Source: Pseudomonas avellanae BPIC 631 (GTDB lineage: Bacteria > Pseudomonadota > Gammaproteobacteria > Pseudomonadales > Pseudomonadaceae). Taken from it: a DNA stretch of 43,502 nt. How positions within the stretch are numbered: the stretch's first letter is position 1; every line of letters starts with the position of its first letter. The notes beneath the pieces were generated by a model, which was not told where the DNA came from, did no database searches, and worked only from the letters and a program-made list of their open reading frames with translations. Below, in pieces: positions 1 to 7,780 of the stretch. The translations under genes were made by a program, and so were the position numbers. Where the stretch lies: NCBI RefSeq assembly GCF_000444135.1, contig NZ_ATDK01000228.1, forward strand, positions 1 to 43,502. The letters run 5' to 3'.

Positions 1-675
1 TTTTTTTTTTTTTTTTTGGCCGCCGTAGTGGCAGGCGGTCTGATCGCCTTTGCCGAGGGCGTGTCGCGACTGAGCAAGGACGACGTCATGGACTCCTTTC
101 TGTTCGCTACCCTGGTCGCCAACAAGGCGTTCAACGCCGAAACCGAGGGCGATCAGTGGTACGACAAATTCAATGAAGTGCTCTCCAGGATTGGCTGGCT
201 GTCCACCCACTGGAACTACTCGCGGTACAGCGCTGCCCAGCAACGTTTCACCATGGACGAAGTCGGTCTCGAGATTCTCGGTTCGGCCATCGCCGCTGCG
301 GCATTACCAGGCCCCGCCTCGCTGTTGATGCTCAAGGTCGCGGCTGATGCCGTTGCCGCTCTAAGTGCCAAAAAAGAGCCGCTGCGCCTGTTCGAGAGCC
401 AGACCAAAGCGCACCGTGGCGGAAGTTTTCGCATCGCCTCCTGCATCGAGTCGGAAGACGGCACCGTCAATCTGGCCATGGGCGCAGTCACCTTTCAGAC
501 CGACAGCGAAGTCACCAATGTTCTGTTCTGGGAATGGCAGGACACCAACGTCGAAACCTGGAAGGGCGAGAACAATCTGGTGCTCAACACCGGCCTGTAT
601 GCACGCCATCGCGAATTGATTCAGCAAAGACTGGGCGACAGCGCCAAGAGTGCAATCGACGCGTTCGAGATCTGA
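1..675 (+). CDS. Hypothetical protein, paralogue 1 of a four-gene tandem family (5' partial)
   Basis: I do not recognise this family. The frame is open from the first base. The run of 17 T at positions 1-17 would read as Phe codons and is probably a contig-end artefact, so the true start is not visible. TTG at 16 is only the first formal start. About 219 residues are visible. They contain a DVMDSFLFATLVANKAF segment, then spaced Trp/Phe residues (WYDKF, IGW), a hydrophobic Ala/Gly-rich stretch around residues 90-115, and a C-terminal LYARHRELI motif. Each of these has a counterpart in one or more of the three genes that follow on the same strand. The gene ends with TGA at 673-675, 58 bases before the next start. 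No signal peptide can be judged. Function is unknown; the tandem same-strand arrangement suggests co-transcription. Confidence 0.7.
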   Translation, partial: FFFFFLAAVVAGGLIAFAEGVSRLSKDDVMDSFLFATLVANKAFNAETEGDQWYDKFNEVLSRIGWLSTHWNYSRYSAAQQRFTMDEVGLEILGSAIAAAALPGPASLLMLKVAADAVAALSAKKEPLRLFESQTKAHRGGSFRIASCIESEDGTVNLAMGAVTFQTDSEVTNVLFWEWQDTNVETWKGENNLVLNTGLYARHRELIQQRLGDSAKSAIDAFEI

Positions 676-733
676 ACGGATTGTTAGCGGAGACGCGTGT
701 CGTCTCCGCTGCCGGGATAAAAGGAATTTCCCC

Positions 734-1432
734 ATGAAGCAGAAACTGAATGCCGGGGTGGTCAACGCGGGTTGTCTGCTGTTTTTTCCTGAGCAGGGTC
801 ATGCGACCGCTCACAGCGATGTCATGGACTCGATGCTGTATGTGCAGTTGGCCGCATCGAAGAAACACCCGAAATTTACCAGCCTCGATAAATGGAATGA
901 AACCTGGCTGGCTGCGGCCATGAGTTTTGGCTGGATGCTGAAAGCCAAAGAGCATGTCAGTGAGCCGTTGAAGGCAGACGCTGCCGAGACAATATGGAGC
1001 GTTATCCGTCGAGCGCTTGCCGTGTCGGTCACACCCGCGGCGCTTGACCACGCAGAGCAAACGTTGCGCAAGGCTTGCGCACAGCCTTACGGAAAACCGG
1101 CGATTCGATTGCTGGCCAGCCAGGCGCTTGAGCATGAAGAGGATCAGGCCGGACGCGCGCAGACCGTCGTGGCTGTGCAAACGGGTTTTGTCGACGAGCA
1201 GCATAACCTGACGCTGGTACAGTTGCATTTTGTCACCCGCCAGCCGCTGAGCGACGGCTTTCTGTTCGACGTTCTTGAGCCTGCAAATATGGTTGGCAAC
1301 ATCAGCCTGACGGTCTACTCCCTGCAGCTGATGGATCTTGTGTATCTACATTCTCGCGACAAGATCAGCTCGGCGTTGGCAACCAGACGTGCCGGTCTGA
1401 TCGACACATTGGAAGAGGTTTCCGATGTCTGA
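734..1432 (+). CDS. Hypothetical protein, paralogue 2 of the tandem family
   Basis: This 232-residue protein has no recognised domain. ATG 734 is chosen because an AAGGAA Shine-Dalgarno-like sequence lies about 7 bases upstream. The open frame extends back to 650, but that overlaps paralogue 1 and has no ribosome site. Residues near 28-45 (DVMDSMLYVQLAASKK) match the DVMDSFL segment of the upstream gene, followed by the same W-x-x-x-W and FGW pattern. The C terminus (LVYLHSRDKI) resembles the HR motif of the other copies. The stop overlaps the start of the third paralogue by 8 bases, which implies translational coupling. The protein looks soluble and mostly helical. Family membership is seen in the sequence; function is not inferred. 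Confidence 0.72.
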   Translation: MKQKLNAGVVNAGCLLFFPEQGHATAHSDVMDSMLYVQLAASKKHPKFTSLDKWNETWLAAAMSFGWMLKAKEHVSEPLKADAAETIWSVIRRALAVSVTPAALDHAEQTLRKACAQPYGKPAIRLLASQALEHEEDQAGRAQTVVAVQTGFVDEQHNLTLVQLHFVTRQPLSDGFLFDVLEPANMVGNISLTVYSLQLMDLVYLHSRDKISSALATRRAGLIDTLEEVSDV

Positions 1433-2059
1433 GCGTGATGAAAGTATGTTGTCTGGCGATAATCTTATGTCCTTCACCCATAACGTTCCCCCAGCTTTGC
1501 GACAGGACATTCTGGACTGTCTGCAATACGCCCGGCTTGTTGCAGATGATCTCCATTCCCCGGGCCAGGCCTGGCGTTCGTGGCTGGATGTCTATCAGCG
1601 AACAATTTCTAGCACGGGGGGGCGGCCTGAGTCACGGATTGAAGAGGCACGGTTAAAGATCCACCGTTTCAGGGATATCGGCAAGCTGCGGCTTCCAGTG
1701 GTCAGCAACTCCGTTGAGCTTCGCCGGTTGTACCTGCACTCTCTCGACAGCCTTCTGGCCAGCGAACATGCGCAGGCCTTTTTCAATAACTGGTTTGTTT
1801 CGGGTCGCTTTGAAAGCTTTCAGATCATCCCCTGTGCGATGCAAAGCGAAGATGAGGCAACGATCATGCTGTGCAGTATGCAGATGAAAACCCTGGCACT
1901 CAGGCCCGCGCTCACTTCTGGCAAATACTGGGAGGGGAAATGCAGGTGCACACCGTCGGTACGGCGTTCCGCTTCAATCGCCAGCGCTTTGAACCGTTTC
2001 GCCAGACGGTTCAGGACACCCTGTCTGATCGCGCTACAGCCGAAATCATCGGTTTGTAA
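1425..2059 (+). pseudogene. Paralogue 3 of the tandem family, frameshifted near its 3' end
   Basis: ATG 1425 overlaps the end of paralogue 2. The first 155 or so codons align well with paralogue 4, including AFFNNWFVSGRFESFQIIPC against FYFQNGFDQGRLGSFQVVPC. After MQMK at 1881-1889 the open frame runs into an arginine-rich tail unlike any paralogue and stops at 2066. The frame one base back continues NPGTQARAHFWQILGG and ends at TAA 2057-2059, matching the paralogue 4 pattern APGTRRLLFHFKGG. Adding one A to the four-A run at 1887-1890 restores a single frame of about 211 codons, the length of paralogue 4. I read this as a one-base deletion, either a real mutation or a sequencing error. The function of the family is unknown. 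Confidence 0.65.
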
Positions 2060-2094
2060 CGAGTGATCAGGTGCCCATGGAAGGAGCAACAAAA

Positions 2095-2730
2095 ATGAGT
2101 ACAGACACAGATAACGCCGCTTATCTGGGCAATATCCCCAGTATGGTGGCGTTTCTTCCGGGGTTATCGAGCGAAGAACGCACCGACCTTCAGGACGTGC
2201 TGCTGGATGCGCAATTGTTCGCCGGCAAACAGTTCGATTTCAAGACGCAGTGGAGCAGTTGGATGCATTACTACCGCAGCCGGCTCAAGGCGCGGGGCAT
2301 GCAGCAAAAAGGAGTGATTCTGGGGGACTCGCTGGTTGTGAGCAATGTTGACGATTTGTTGCAGGCAACCTTCAAAGTCAGCAACTCTGCGGATCGCGAG
2401 CGTCTTGGCGGCATGATGCAACGTGCCTTTAGTGCGATGGGTGTGAATAAGGCGGCAGAGTTTTATTTTCAAAACGGTTTCGATCAAGGCCGTCTAGGCA
2501 GTTTTCAGGTTGTACCCTGTGAAAAGTATGAGCCGAACCGGACTCTTCTGTTGCTGTGCAGTCTGCATCTGAGTGTCGACGACTACGCCCCGGGTACGCG
2601 AAGGCTGCTGTTCCACTTCAAGGGCGGCAGTTACACCTTTGACAGAAATATCTATGCGGCCCATCGAGACAGCGTGGCGCGTTACCTGGATGGTAAAGCA
2701 CTAAGCATGATACGTGCTGCGTCTATCTAG
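2095..2730 (+). CDS. Hypothetical protein, paralogue 4 of the tandem family
   Basis: This is a 211-residue protein of unknown function. ATG 2095 is preferred over the upstream GTG 2071 because AAGGAG at 2081-2086 sits 8 bases before it. It is the best intact copy: an N-terminal helix-rich part (LQDVLLDAQLFAGKQF, residues about 32-47), a W-x-x-W motif (QWSSWMHYY), a GSFQVVPC motif, a Leu-rich strand (LLLLCSLHL) and a C-terminal IYAAHRDSV motif. No signal peptide or membrane segment is evident. It converges with the MarC gene, with only 10 bases between the two stops and no clear terminator. Base composition of paralogues 3 and 4 looks somewhat more A+T-rich than the purine and acc genes, which would fit accessory DNA, but this was judged by eye only. 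Confidence 0.72.
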   Translation: MSTDTDNAAYLGNIPSMVAFLPGLSSEERTDLQDVLLDAQLFAGKQFDFKTQWSSWMHYYRSRLKARGMQQKGVILGDSLVVSNVDDLLQATFKVSNSADRERLGGMMQRAFSAMGVNKAAEFYFQNGFDQGRLGSFQVVPCEKYEPNRTLLLLCSLHLSVDDYAPGTRRLLFHFKGGSYTFDRNIYAAHRDSVARYLDGKALSMIRAASI

Positions 2731-2740
2731 CTAAGGCCGG

Positions 2741-3337
2741 TCAGGGCAGCAGATAACCTCTGACGCCGGTAAAAATGATCTGCGCGGCCAGCGCGCAGAC
2801 AAACAATCCCATCAGGCGACTGACAATCTGCAGGCCCTGATCACCGAGAATCCGTTCGATACGGTTGGCGAGATAAAGCACTACCCCGACTGTCAGGCTG
2901 GCCAGGGCGATACTCAGGATGGCCGTGAGCTTGTCGTCCCAGTGCGGCTGGCTGACGCCCATGACCAGCAGTGCGCCGATGGTACCGGGGCCTACGGTCA
3001 GCGGGATGGTCAGCGGGACGATGGTGACATCCTGCTGGACGTTATCGGTCTGGACCGCAGACTTGCCCTGCGCCATGCCCAGTGCCGAAATGAACAGCAC
3101 GCTGCCGGCGCCGATCCTGAACGCATCCACAGTGATCCCGAAAATATCGAAAATGAACCTGCCGAACAGATACAGCAGCACACTGGACACCAGCGTTGCC
3201 AGCGCCACTTTCCAGGCCAGACGGCGCTGTTCCTTGCGCGAATGACCACGGGTCAGGCTGATGAAGCAGGAAAGAACGAAAAACGGGCTGTAAAGCACCA
3301 GCATCTTCAGATAAACGCTGAACAACACGTGAAGCAT
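2741..3337 (-). CDS. MarC/YhgN family integral membrane transporter
   Basis: This 198-residue, very hydrophobic protein has about six membrane segments. It carries the family hallmark PLTIPLTVGPGTIG near residues 112-125, a Pro/Gly-rich re-entrant-like segment, and the companion motif FRIGAGSVLF in the first half. MarC-type proteins (NAAT family) sit in the inner membrane. Some are linked to amino-acid or small-molecule export, but most have no proven substrate, so none is assigned. Length is usual for the family. ATG 3337 is used as the start; a strong ribosome site is not obvious. It lies 72 bases downstream of retS on the same strand and converges with the hypothetical cluster. Confidence 0.85.
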   Translation of the reverse strand: MLHVLFSVYLKMLVLYSPFFVLSCFISLTRGHSRKEQRRLAWKVALATLVSSVLLYLFGRFIFDIFGITVDAFRIGAGSVLFISALGMAQGKSAVQTDNVQQDVTIVPLTIPLTVGPGTIGALLVMGVSQPHWDDKLTAILSIALASLTVGVVLYLANRIERILGDQGLQIVSRLMGLFVCALAAQIIFTGVRGYLLP

Positions 3338-3409
3338 GGCTTCGACTCACAGCAGCAGGTGGATGGCATCGCCAGTCTATCAGGCCCTTGTACGGCTTTC
3401 GCGGTACGC

Positions 3410-6199
3410 TCATTTTCGCAGGTATTGCTCACTGACCGACGTCGGCCCGCGAGCCTTGTCACGGTGCGCAACCCAATGTTCGACCAGCTCGCGCAGTTGC
3501 GACAGCTCGATGGGTTTGGCCATGTGACCGTCCATTCCTGCCTGCCGTGCGCGGTCCTTGTGCTCGGTGAGAATATGCGCGGTCAGGGCCACGACCGGCG
3601 TGCGTACCCGCTGGTTGCCGACTTCCCAGGCACGCAGTTGCTCGGTAGCCGAGAAACCGTCGAGTATGGGCATTTCGCAGTCCATCAGCACCAGGTCATA
3701 ACGCTGCGCTTTCATGGCGCGCAGCGCTTCTTCACCATTGCTGGCAGTGTCCGGGTTCAGATTGAGCTTACCTAGCATGCCGCGAATCACTTTGGTCGAA
3801 ATGCTGTTGTCTTCGGCCACCAGAATGCGGAAGTCACCGGGCACGCTGACCGGCGGGGACATGACCGGGCCGGGTTTGGTTGAAACAACACCTTTGTTCA
3901 GTTGGGTCAGCTCATCTGCCAGCGTGGTCTTGAGCGTATAGCCCGCCACCGGTTTGGCCAGAATCCGTTTGATGCCCGAGTTACGAGCAATGATCTTGGT
4001 GGGCGCATTGCTGATGCCCGTGAGCATGATCAACAGAATGTCGTGATTAAGGCTGGGGTCTTCCTTGATCTTGGCGGCCAGCTGCATGCCGGTCATGCCG
4101 GGCATGTTCTGGTCGAGCAGGACCACATCGAAGTAGTCGCGCAGGTGCGCCTTGGTCCTGAGCAGCGCCAGCGCTTCCTTGCCCGATGCCACGGCGCTGA
4201 CATTCAAGCCCCAGGCGCTGCACTGCTGGACGAGCACTTTGCGGCAGGTGTCGTTGTCATCGACCACCAGCACGCGGGCATCTTTAAGCGGGCTGTCCAG
4301 GTCGATGGTCGGCTGTTCAAGCAGCTTTGCGTCCAGCGGCAGGTTTAGCCACAGCGTATTACCCGGCGTGCCACTGTTCTGGATACCGAATTCGCCGTCC
4401 ATCAATATGATCAACTGGCGGGCGATGACCAGCCCCAGATGGCCGCCAAGCCTGCTGCTGGCCAAAAAGTTTCTGCTGTGCAGTTCGGCGTGAAGCAGCT
4501 CGTCGCGCTCTTCGTCGGAGAGCGATTCGCCGCTGTCCTGAACCGAAATGCGCAAGCGCGGCTTTCCGCTCTTGGAAGACTCAAGCGCAACGCCGAGCAG
4601 AATTTCGCCTTCGTCGGTCTTTTTCAGGGCATTTTCCAGCAGGCTCAGCAGCGTCTGGCGCAGACGAGTAGGGTCGCCGCTGATCACGCGTGGCACTTGG
4701 GGCTGGATCTGGCTGATCAGTTCGACCTGTTGTTGCTCGGCCTTGGCGCGGAAGATATTCAGGCAGTCTTCGACCAGCGCACTGATATCGAACTGTACGT
4801 CGTCCAGTTCGATCTGCCCTGATTCGAGCTTGGTGATGTCCAGGATCTCGTTGATCAGCGTCAGCAGTTCGTTGCCGGCACTGTGAATGGTCTGCACATA
4901 GTCGCGCTGCTTGACCGACAACGGCGTGCCGAGCAGCAGCTCGGTCATGCCCAGGACACCGTTCATGGGGGTGCGGATCTCGTGGCTGATCTTGGCCAGG
5001 AATTCGGCTTTGGCGTTGATTTCGGCGGTACTGGCTGCCTGATCCCGGCTGACGCTGAAACGGTCTTCGGTAATGTTGCGATAACGTTCGCTGAGTGCCA
5101 GGCTCATCAGCAGGCCGCTGATGCAGAAGACGCAGAGCAACGCGAGTATCAGCCATTGCGGCGGCACCAGACTCAGCCACAGCAGACCCGGCAATACCAC
5201 CATATAGCCGATGTTGAAGGTGATCATGCCGAGAACGAACAGGCGTGCCGAACGATAGCCTTTCTGCCAGTGCCACATCGATACCGCAAGGATACTCAAT
5301 GTAGTCAAAGACACTAGAACGAAGGTCAGCGCGTTGATCGGCAGCTTCTCGTCGAACACCACCAGCAGTGCGCCAATGCCCATGAGCACTGCGTTGCCCA
5401 GTAGCAGGCGATCCAGTGTGCGGGCGTTGCGGTGCACGAAGAAACAATAGGTGTAGATCAGGCCGGCGACGGCGGCCAGCAGTAACGCAACATGCGCGCT
5501 GGGTGTTTGGGCGATGTGCCACGGATCTATAGGGCGAAGCAGATTGAGCAGCAGCAGGGCGCTGAGCCCGAGCAGTGATTCGCAGGCCGCCAGCCACAGA
5601 TTGCTGCGCGAGCGTGTGTGCGCGTAGCGGGTCAGGTTCTGCACGATCAGCATCGCCAGCGCACCAAAAAGCAGGCCGAACAGAAACGGTTCAGTCTCGT
5701 CGGCAGCGCTTTGTATGGCGGGCTCAAGAGTAATGCTGGGGCGCATTTTCTGGGACGAGACGAGCCTCAGGTAGATGTCCAGAGAGGCCGCGCTTTGCGG
5801 GATCGGCAGCAGAAAATCATTGGAGGGCAGGCGCTGATCTTCTGTGGGCACAGCGTTGCCGGTGCGCAGATGATCGATCTGTTGATCGCCATCCATGACG
5901 TACATGTCGGCGCTGGCAAGGTCTGGGGCAAAGATACGCACCAGTTGCTCATGCTGGTTGGGATGCAATCTGTAATGCAGCCATACCGCGCTGTCGCGCT
6001 CCGCAGCGGCGACGCGTTCAAGTTCGATAGGGCTGAATTGATTCTGATAACGCGCCGAACGGATTTCATCCAGCGACAGGCTTGCCTTTTCGTCGAGCAG
6101 CGTCGACCAGCCAGCCCCGTGCTCGGCCTGAGCCGAAAGCATGAACAGCAGGGTCAGCAGTCCGACCGTTGAGGCTATGGCAATCCTGAGCCAGCGCAC
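3410..6199 (-). CDS. retS: RetS-like hybrid sensor histidine kinase with two receiver domains
   Basis: This 929-residue inner-membrane regulator has, in order: a signal/first membrane segment (residues 7-25), a periplasmic 7TMR-DISMED2-like domain (about 30-165), a seven-helix 7TMR-DISM region (about 172-370), HisKA with His406 in KISHEIRTP, a HATPase, receiver 1 (Asp696 in VVLLDQNMP) and receiver 2 (Asp840 in LVLMDCEMP). This architecture plus its place beside purD is that of RetS. In other pseudomonads RetS antagonises GacS and so lowers RsmY/RsmZ small RNAs, favouring acute virulence over biofilm. The HATPase nucleotide motifs look weak (DSGES in place of DxGxG; the N-box reads ENALKKT), which fits a sensor that acts by interfering with another kinase. 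The start is GTG 6199 with GAAGGGA 8 bases upstream. Confidence 0.92.
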   Translation of the reverse strand: MRWLRIAIASTVGLLTLLFMLSAQAEHGAGWSTLLDEKASLSLDEIRSARYQNQFSPIELERVAAAERDSAVWLHYRLHPNQHEQLVRIFAPDLASADMYVMDGDQQIDHLRTGNAVPTEDQRLPSNDFLLPIPQSAASLDIYLRLVSSQKMRPSITLEPAIQSAADETEPFLFGLLFGALAMLIVQNLTRYAHTRSRSNLWLAACESLLGLSALLLLNLLRPIDPWHIAQTPSAHVALLLAAVAGLIYTYCFFVHRNARTLDRLLLGNAVLMGIGALLVVFDEKLPINALTFVLVSLTTLSILAVSMWHWQKGYRSARLFVLGMITFNIGYMVVLPGLLWLSLVPPQWLILALLCVFCISGLLMSLALSERYRNITEDRFSVSRDQAASTAEINAKAEFLAKISHEIRTPMNGVLGMTELLLGTPLSVKQRDYVQTIHSAGNELLTLINEILDITKLESGQIELDDVQFDISALVEDCLNIFRAKAEQQQVELISQIQPQVPRVISGDPTRLRQTLLSLLENALKKTDEGEILLGVALESSKSGKPRLRISVQDSGESLSDEERDELLHAELHSRNFLASSRLGGHLGLVIARQLIILMDGEFGIQNSGTPGNTLWLNLPLDAKLLEQPTIDLDSPLKDARVLVVDDNDTCRKVLVQQCSAWGLNVSAVASGKEALALLRTKAHLRDYFDVVLLDQNMPGMTGMQLAAKIKEDPSLNHDILLIMLTGISNAPTKIIARNSGIKRILAKPVAGYTLKTTLADELTQLNKGVVSTKPGPVMSPPVSVPGDFRILVAEDNSISTKVIRGMLGKLNLNPDTASNGEEALRAMKAQRYDLVLMDCEMPILDGFSATEQLRAWEVGNQRVRTPVVALTAHILTEHKDRARQAGMDGHMAKPIELSQLRELVEHWVAHRDKARGPTSVSEQYLRK

Positions 6200-6253
6200 T
6201 ATGAAATCCCTTCGTGAGTGAATGCCTGGTAAATCGCGAATACCGGGTCAACC

Positions 6254-6279
6254 GGCCAGCCGCACAACAGAGGCTGGCC
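6254..6279 (-). terminator. Hairpin between purD and retS, possible attenuator/terminator
   Basis: A perfect 8-base inverted repeat (GGCCAGCC at 6254-6261 and GGCTGGCC at 6272-6279) lies about 8 bases past the purD stop. No T-run follows on the minus strand, so termination would be weak. It may separate purD from retS transcription or be part of an RNA processing site. Confidence 0.4.
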
Positions 6280-6286
6280 TGGTGGT

Positions 6287-7582
6287 TTATTCCTGGTCTT
6301 CGCCACGCTCACGGGCAATGGCGCGATAGCCGATGTCCGTGCGGTAGAAACAACCTTGCCAATCAACCTTGGCAGCCAGGGCGTAAGCGTTTTTCTGCGC
6401 GCTGCCGACACTGTCACCCAAGGCTGTGGCACACAGTACACGACCGCCGCTGGTCACGACACGGTCATCCTGCAAGGTGGTGCCAGCATGAAAGACTTTG
6501 CCTTCCAGCTGCGCAGCCGCATCAAGACCCTCGATGACTGCGCCTTTGGCGTAATCACCCGGATAACCACCGGCCGCCAGAACGATACCCAGGCTCGGAC
6601 GCGGATCCCATTGTGCTTCGACCTTGTCCAGCGCCTGCGCCAGGGCCGCTTCGATCAGCAGCACCAGGCTCGATTGCAGACGCAGCATGACCGGTTGGGT
6701 TTCCGGATCGCCAAAGCGGCAATTGAACTCGATGACTTTCGGGTTGCCGGCTTTGTCGATCATCAAACCCGCGTAGAGAAAGCCAGTATAGACGTTGCCT
6801 TCATCGGCCATGCCGCGGACGGTCGGCCAGATCACCAGGTCCATGACACGCTGATGAACTTCGGCGGTGACCACCGGGGCCGGGGAGTAGGCACCCATGC
6901 CGCCGGTGTTCGGCCCGCTGTCGCCGTCGCCGACGCGTTTGTGATCCTGGCTGGTGGCCATTGGCAATACATTTTTGCCATCGACCATGACGATGAAGCT
7001 GGCTTCTTCGCCATCCAGAAACTCTTCGATCACCACGCGCGAGCCGGCTTCGCCAAAGGCGTTGCCTGCCAGCATGTCGCGCACTGCGTCTTCAGCTTCG
7101 GTCAGGGTCATGGCGACGATCACGCCTTTGCCCGCTGCCAGGCCGTCGGCCTTGATAACGATCGGGGCGCCTTTCTCACGCAGATAAGCCAGTGCAGGCT
7201 CGATCTCGGTGAAGTTCTGATAGTCGGCGGTCGGGATCTTGTGGCGTGCCAGGAAATCTTTGGTGAAAGCCTTGGAGCCTTCAAGCTGCGCGGCACCAGC
7301 GGTGGGGCCGAAGCAATCCAGGCCACGGCTGCGGAACAGGTCCACGACGCCTGCAACCAAAGGTACTTCCGGGCCGACGATGGTCAGCGAAACGTTCTTT
7401 TCGGCGAAGTCCGCCAGTTGCTCCAGCGCCAGAACGTCGATGGCCACGTTCTCGCATTTGGCCTCGATCGCCGTGCCTGCGTTGCCCGGTGCGACAAACA
7501 CCTTTTGCACGCGTGGGTCCTGAGCGACTTTCCATGCCAGGGCGTGTTCACGACCGCCACTGCCAATGATCAAAACATTCAT
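6287..7582 (-). CDS. purD: Phosphoribosylamine-glycine ligase (GAR synthetase)
   Basis: PurD catalyses the second step of purine synthesis: ATP-dependent joining of glycine to 5-phosphoribosylamine to give GAR. The 431-residue length is normal. The N terminus MNVLIIGSGGREHALAWK is the conserved PurD start, followed by the ATP-grasp fold with the loop IKADGLAAGKGV and the metal/ATP-binding segment VIEFNCRFGDPETQ. The frame is open for 45 more codons upstream, but ATG 7582 is chosen because the family N terminus begins there and GAGG lies just upstream. It is downstream of purH on the same strand, separated by a 198-base spacer that holds a large inverted repeat. The protein is cytosolic. Confidence 0.97.
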   Translation of the reverse strand: MNVLIIGSGGREHALAWKVAQDPRVQKVFVAPGNAGTAIEAKCENVAIDVLALEQLADFAEKNVSLTIVGPEVPLVAGVVDLFRSRGLDCFGPTAGAAQLEGSKAFTKDFLARHKIPTADYQNFTEIEPALAYLREKGAPIVIKADGLAAGKGVIVAMTLTEAEDAVRDMLAGNAFGEAGSRVVIEEFLDGEEASFIVMVDGKNVLPMATSQDHKRVGDGDSGPNTGGMGAYSPAPVVTAEVHQRVMDLVIWPTVRGMADEGNVYTGFLYAGLMIDKAGNPKVIEFNCRFGDPETQPVMLRLQSSLVLLIEAALAQALDKVEAQWDPRPSLGIVLAAGGYPGDYAKGAVIEGLDAAAQLEGKVFHAGTTLQDDRVVTSGGRVLCATALGDSVGSAQKNAYALAAKVDWQGCFYRTDIGYRAIARERGEDQE

Positions 7583-7662
7583 TTCAAAAACCTCGATGAC
7601 GCTGATTCTGGAGTACGCGGTGTGTCTGAAAAGATCAATACCGCAATACGAGGTCGTAATGG

Positions 7663-7759
7663 CGTAGGTGTATGCAAGGCGGATGGGGCTTCGCTGAGCG
7701 GAGTTGCCTTCTGGCAATGAGCATCAGCGGAGCCCCATCCAACGCAGCAGACGCCTGCG
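7663..7759 (+). repeat. Large imperfect inverted repeat between purH and purD
   Basis: The core arms 7681-7697 and 7724-7740 are 17 bases with one mismatch. An inner TTGCC/GGCAA hairpin (7704-7708 and 7713-7717) caps the structure, and outer arms 7663-7671 and 7751-7759 extend it. All three mismatches in these arms become G-U pairs if the plus strand is transcribed, and A-C mispairs if the minus strand is. No T-run follows. It could be a REP-like element, an mRNA-processing hairpin of the pur transcript, or an RNA made from the opposite strand. Confidence 0.6.
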
Positions 7760-7780
7760 ACAGTGCGGCCGTTTTTCTGA

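Noticed and set aside
1881..1895. Programmed -1 ribosomal frameshift in the third paralogue
   Set aside because: The site is G-AAA-AC, not a canonical X-XXY-YYZ heptamer, and no downstream stem-loop or pseudoknot stands out. A deletion is simpler.
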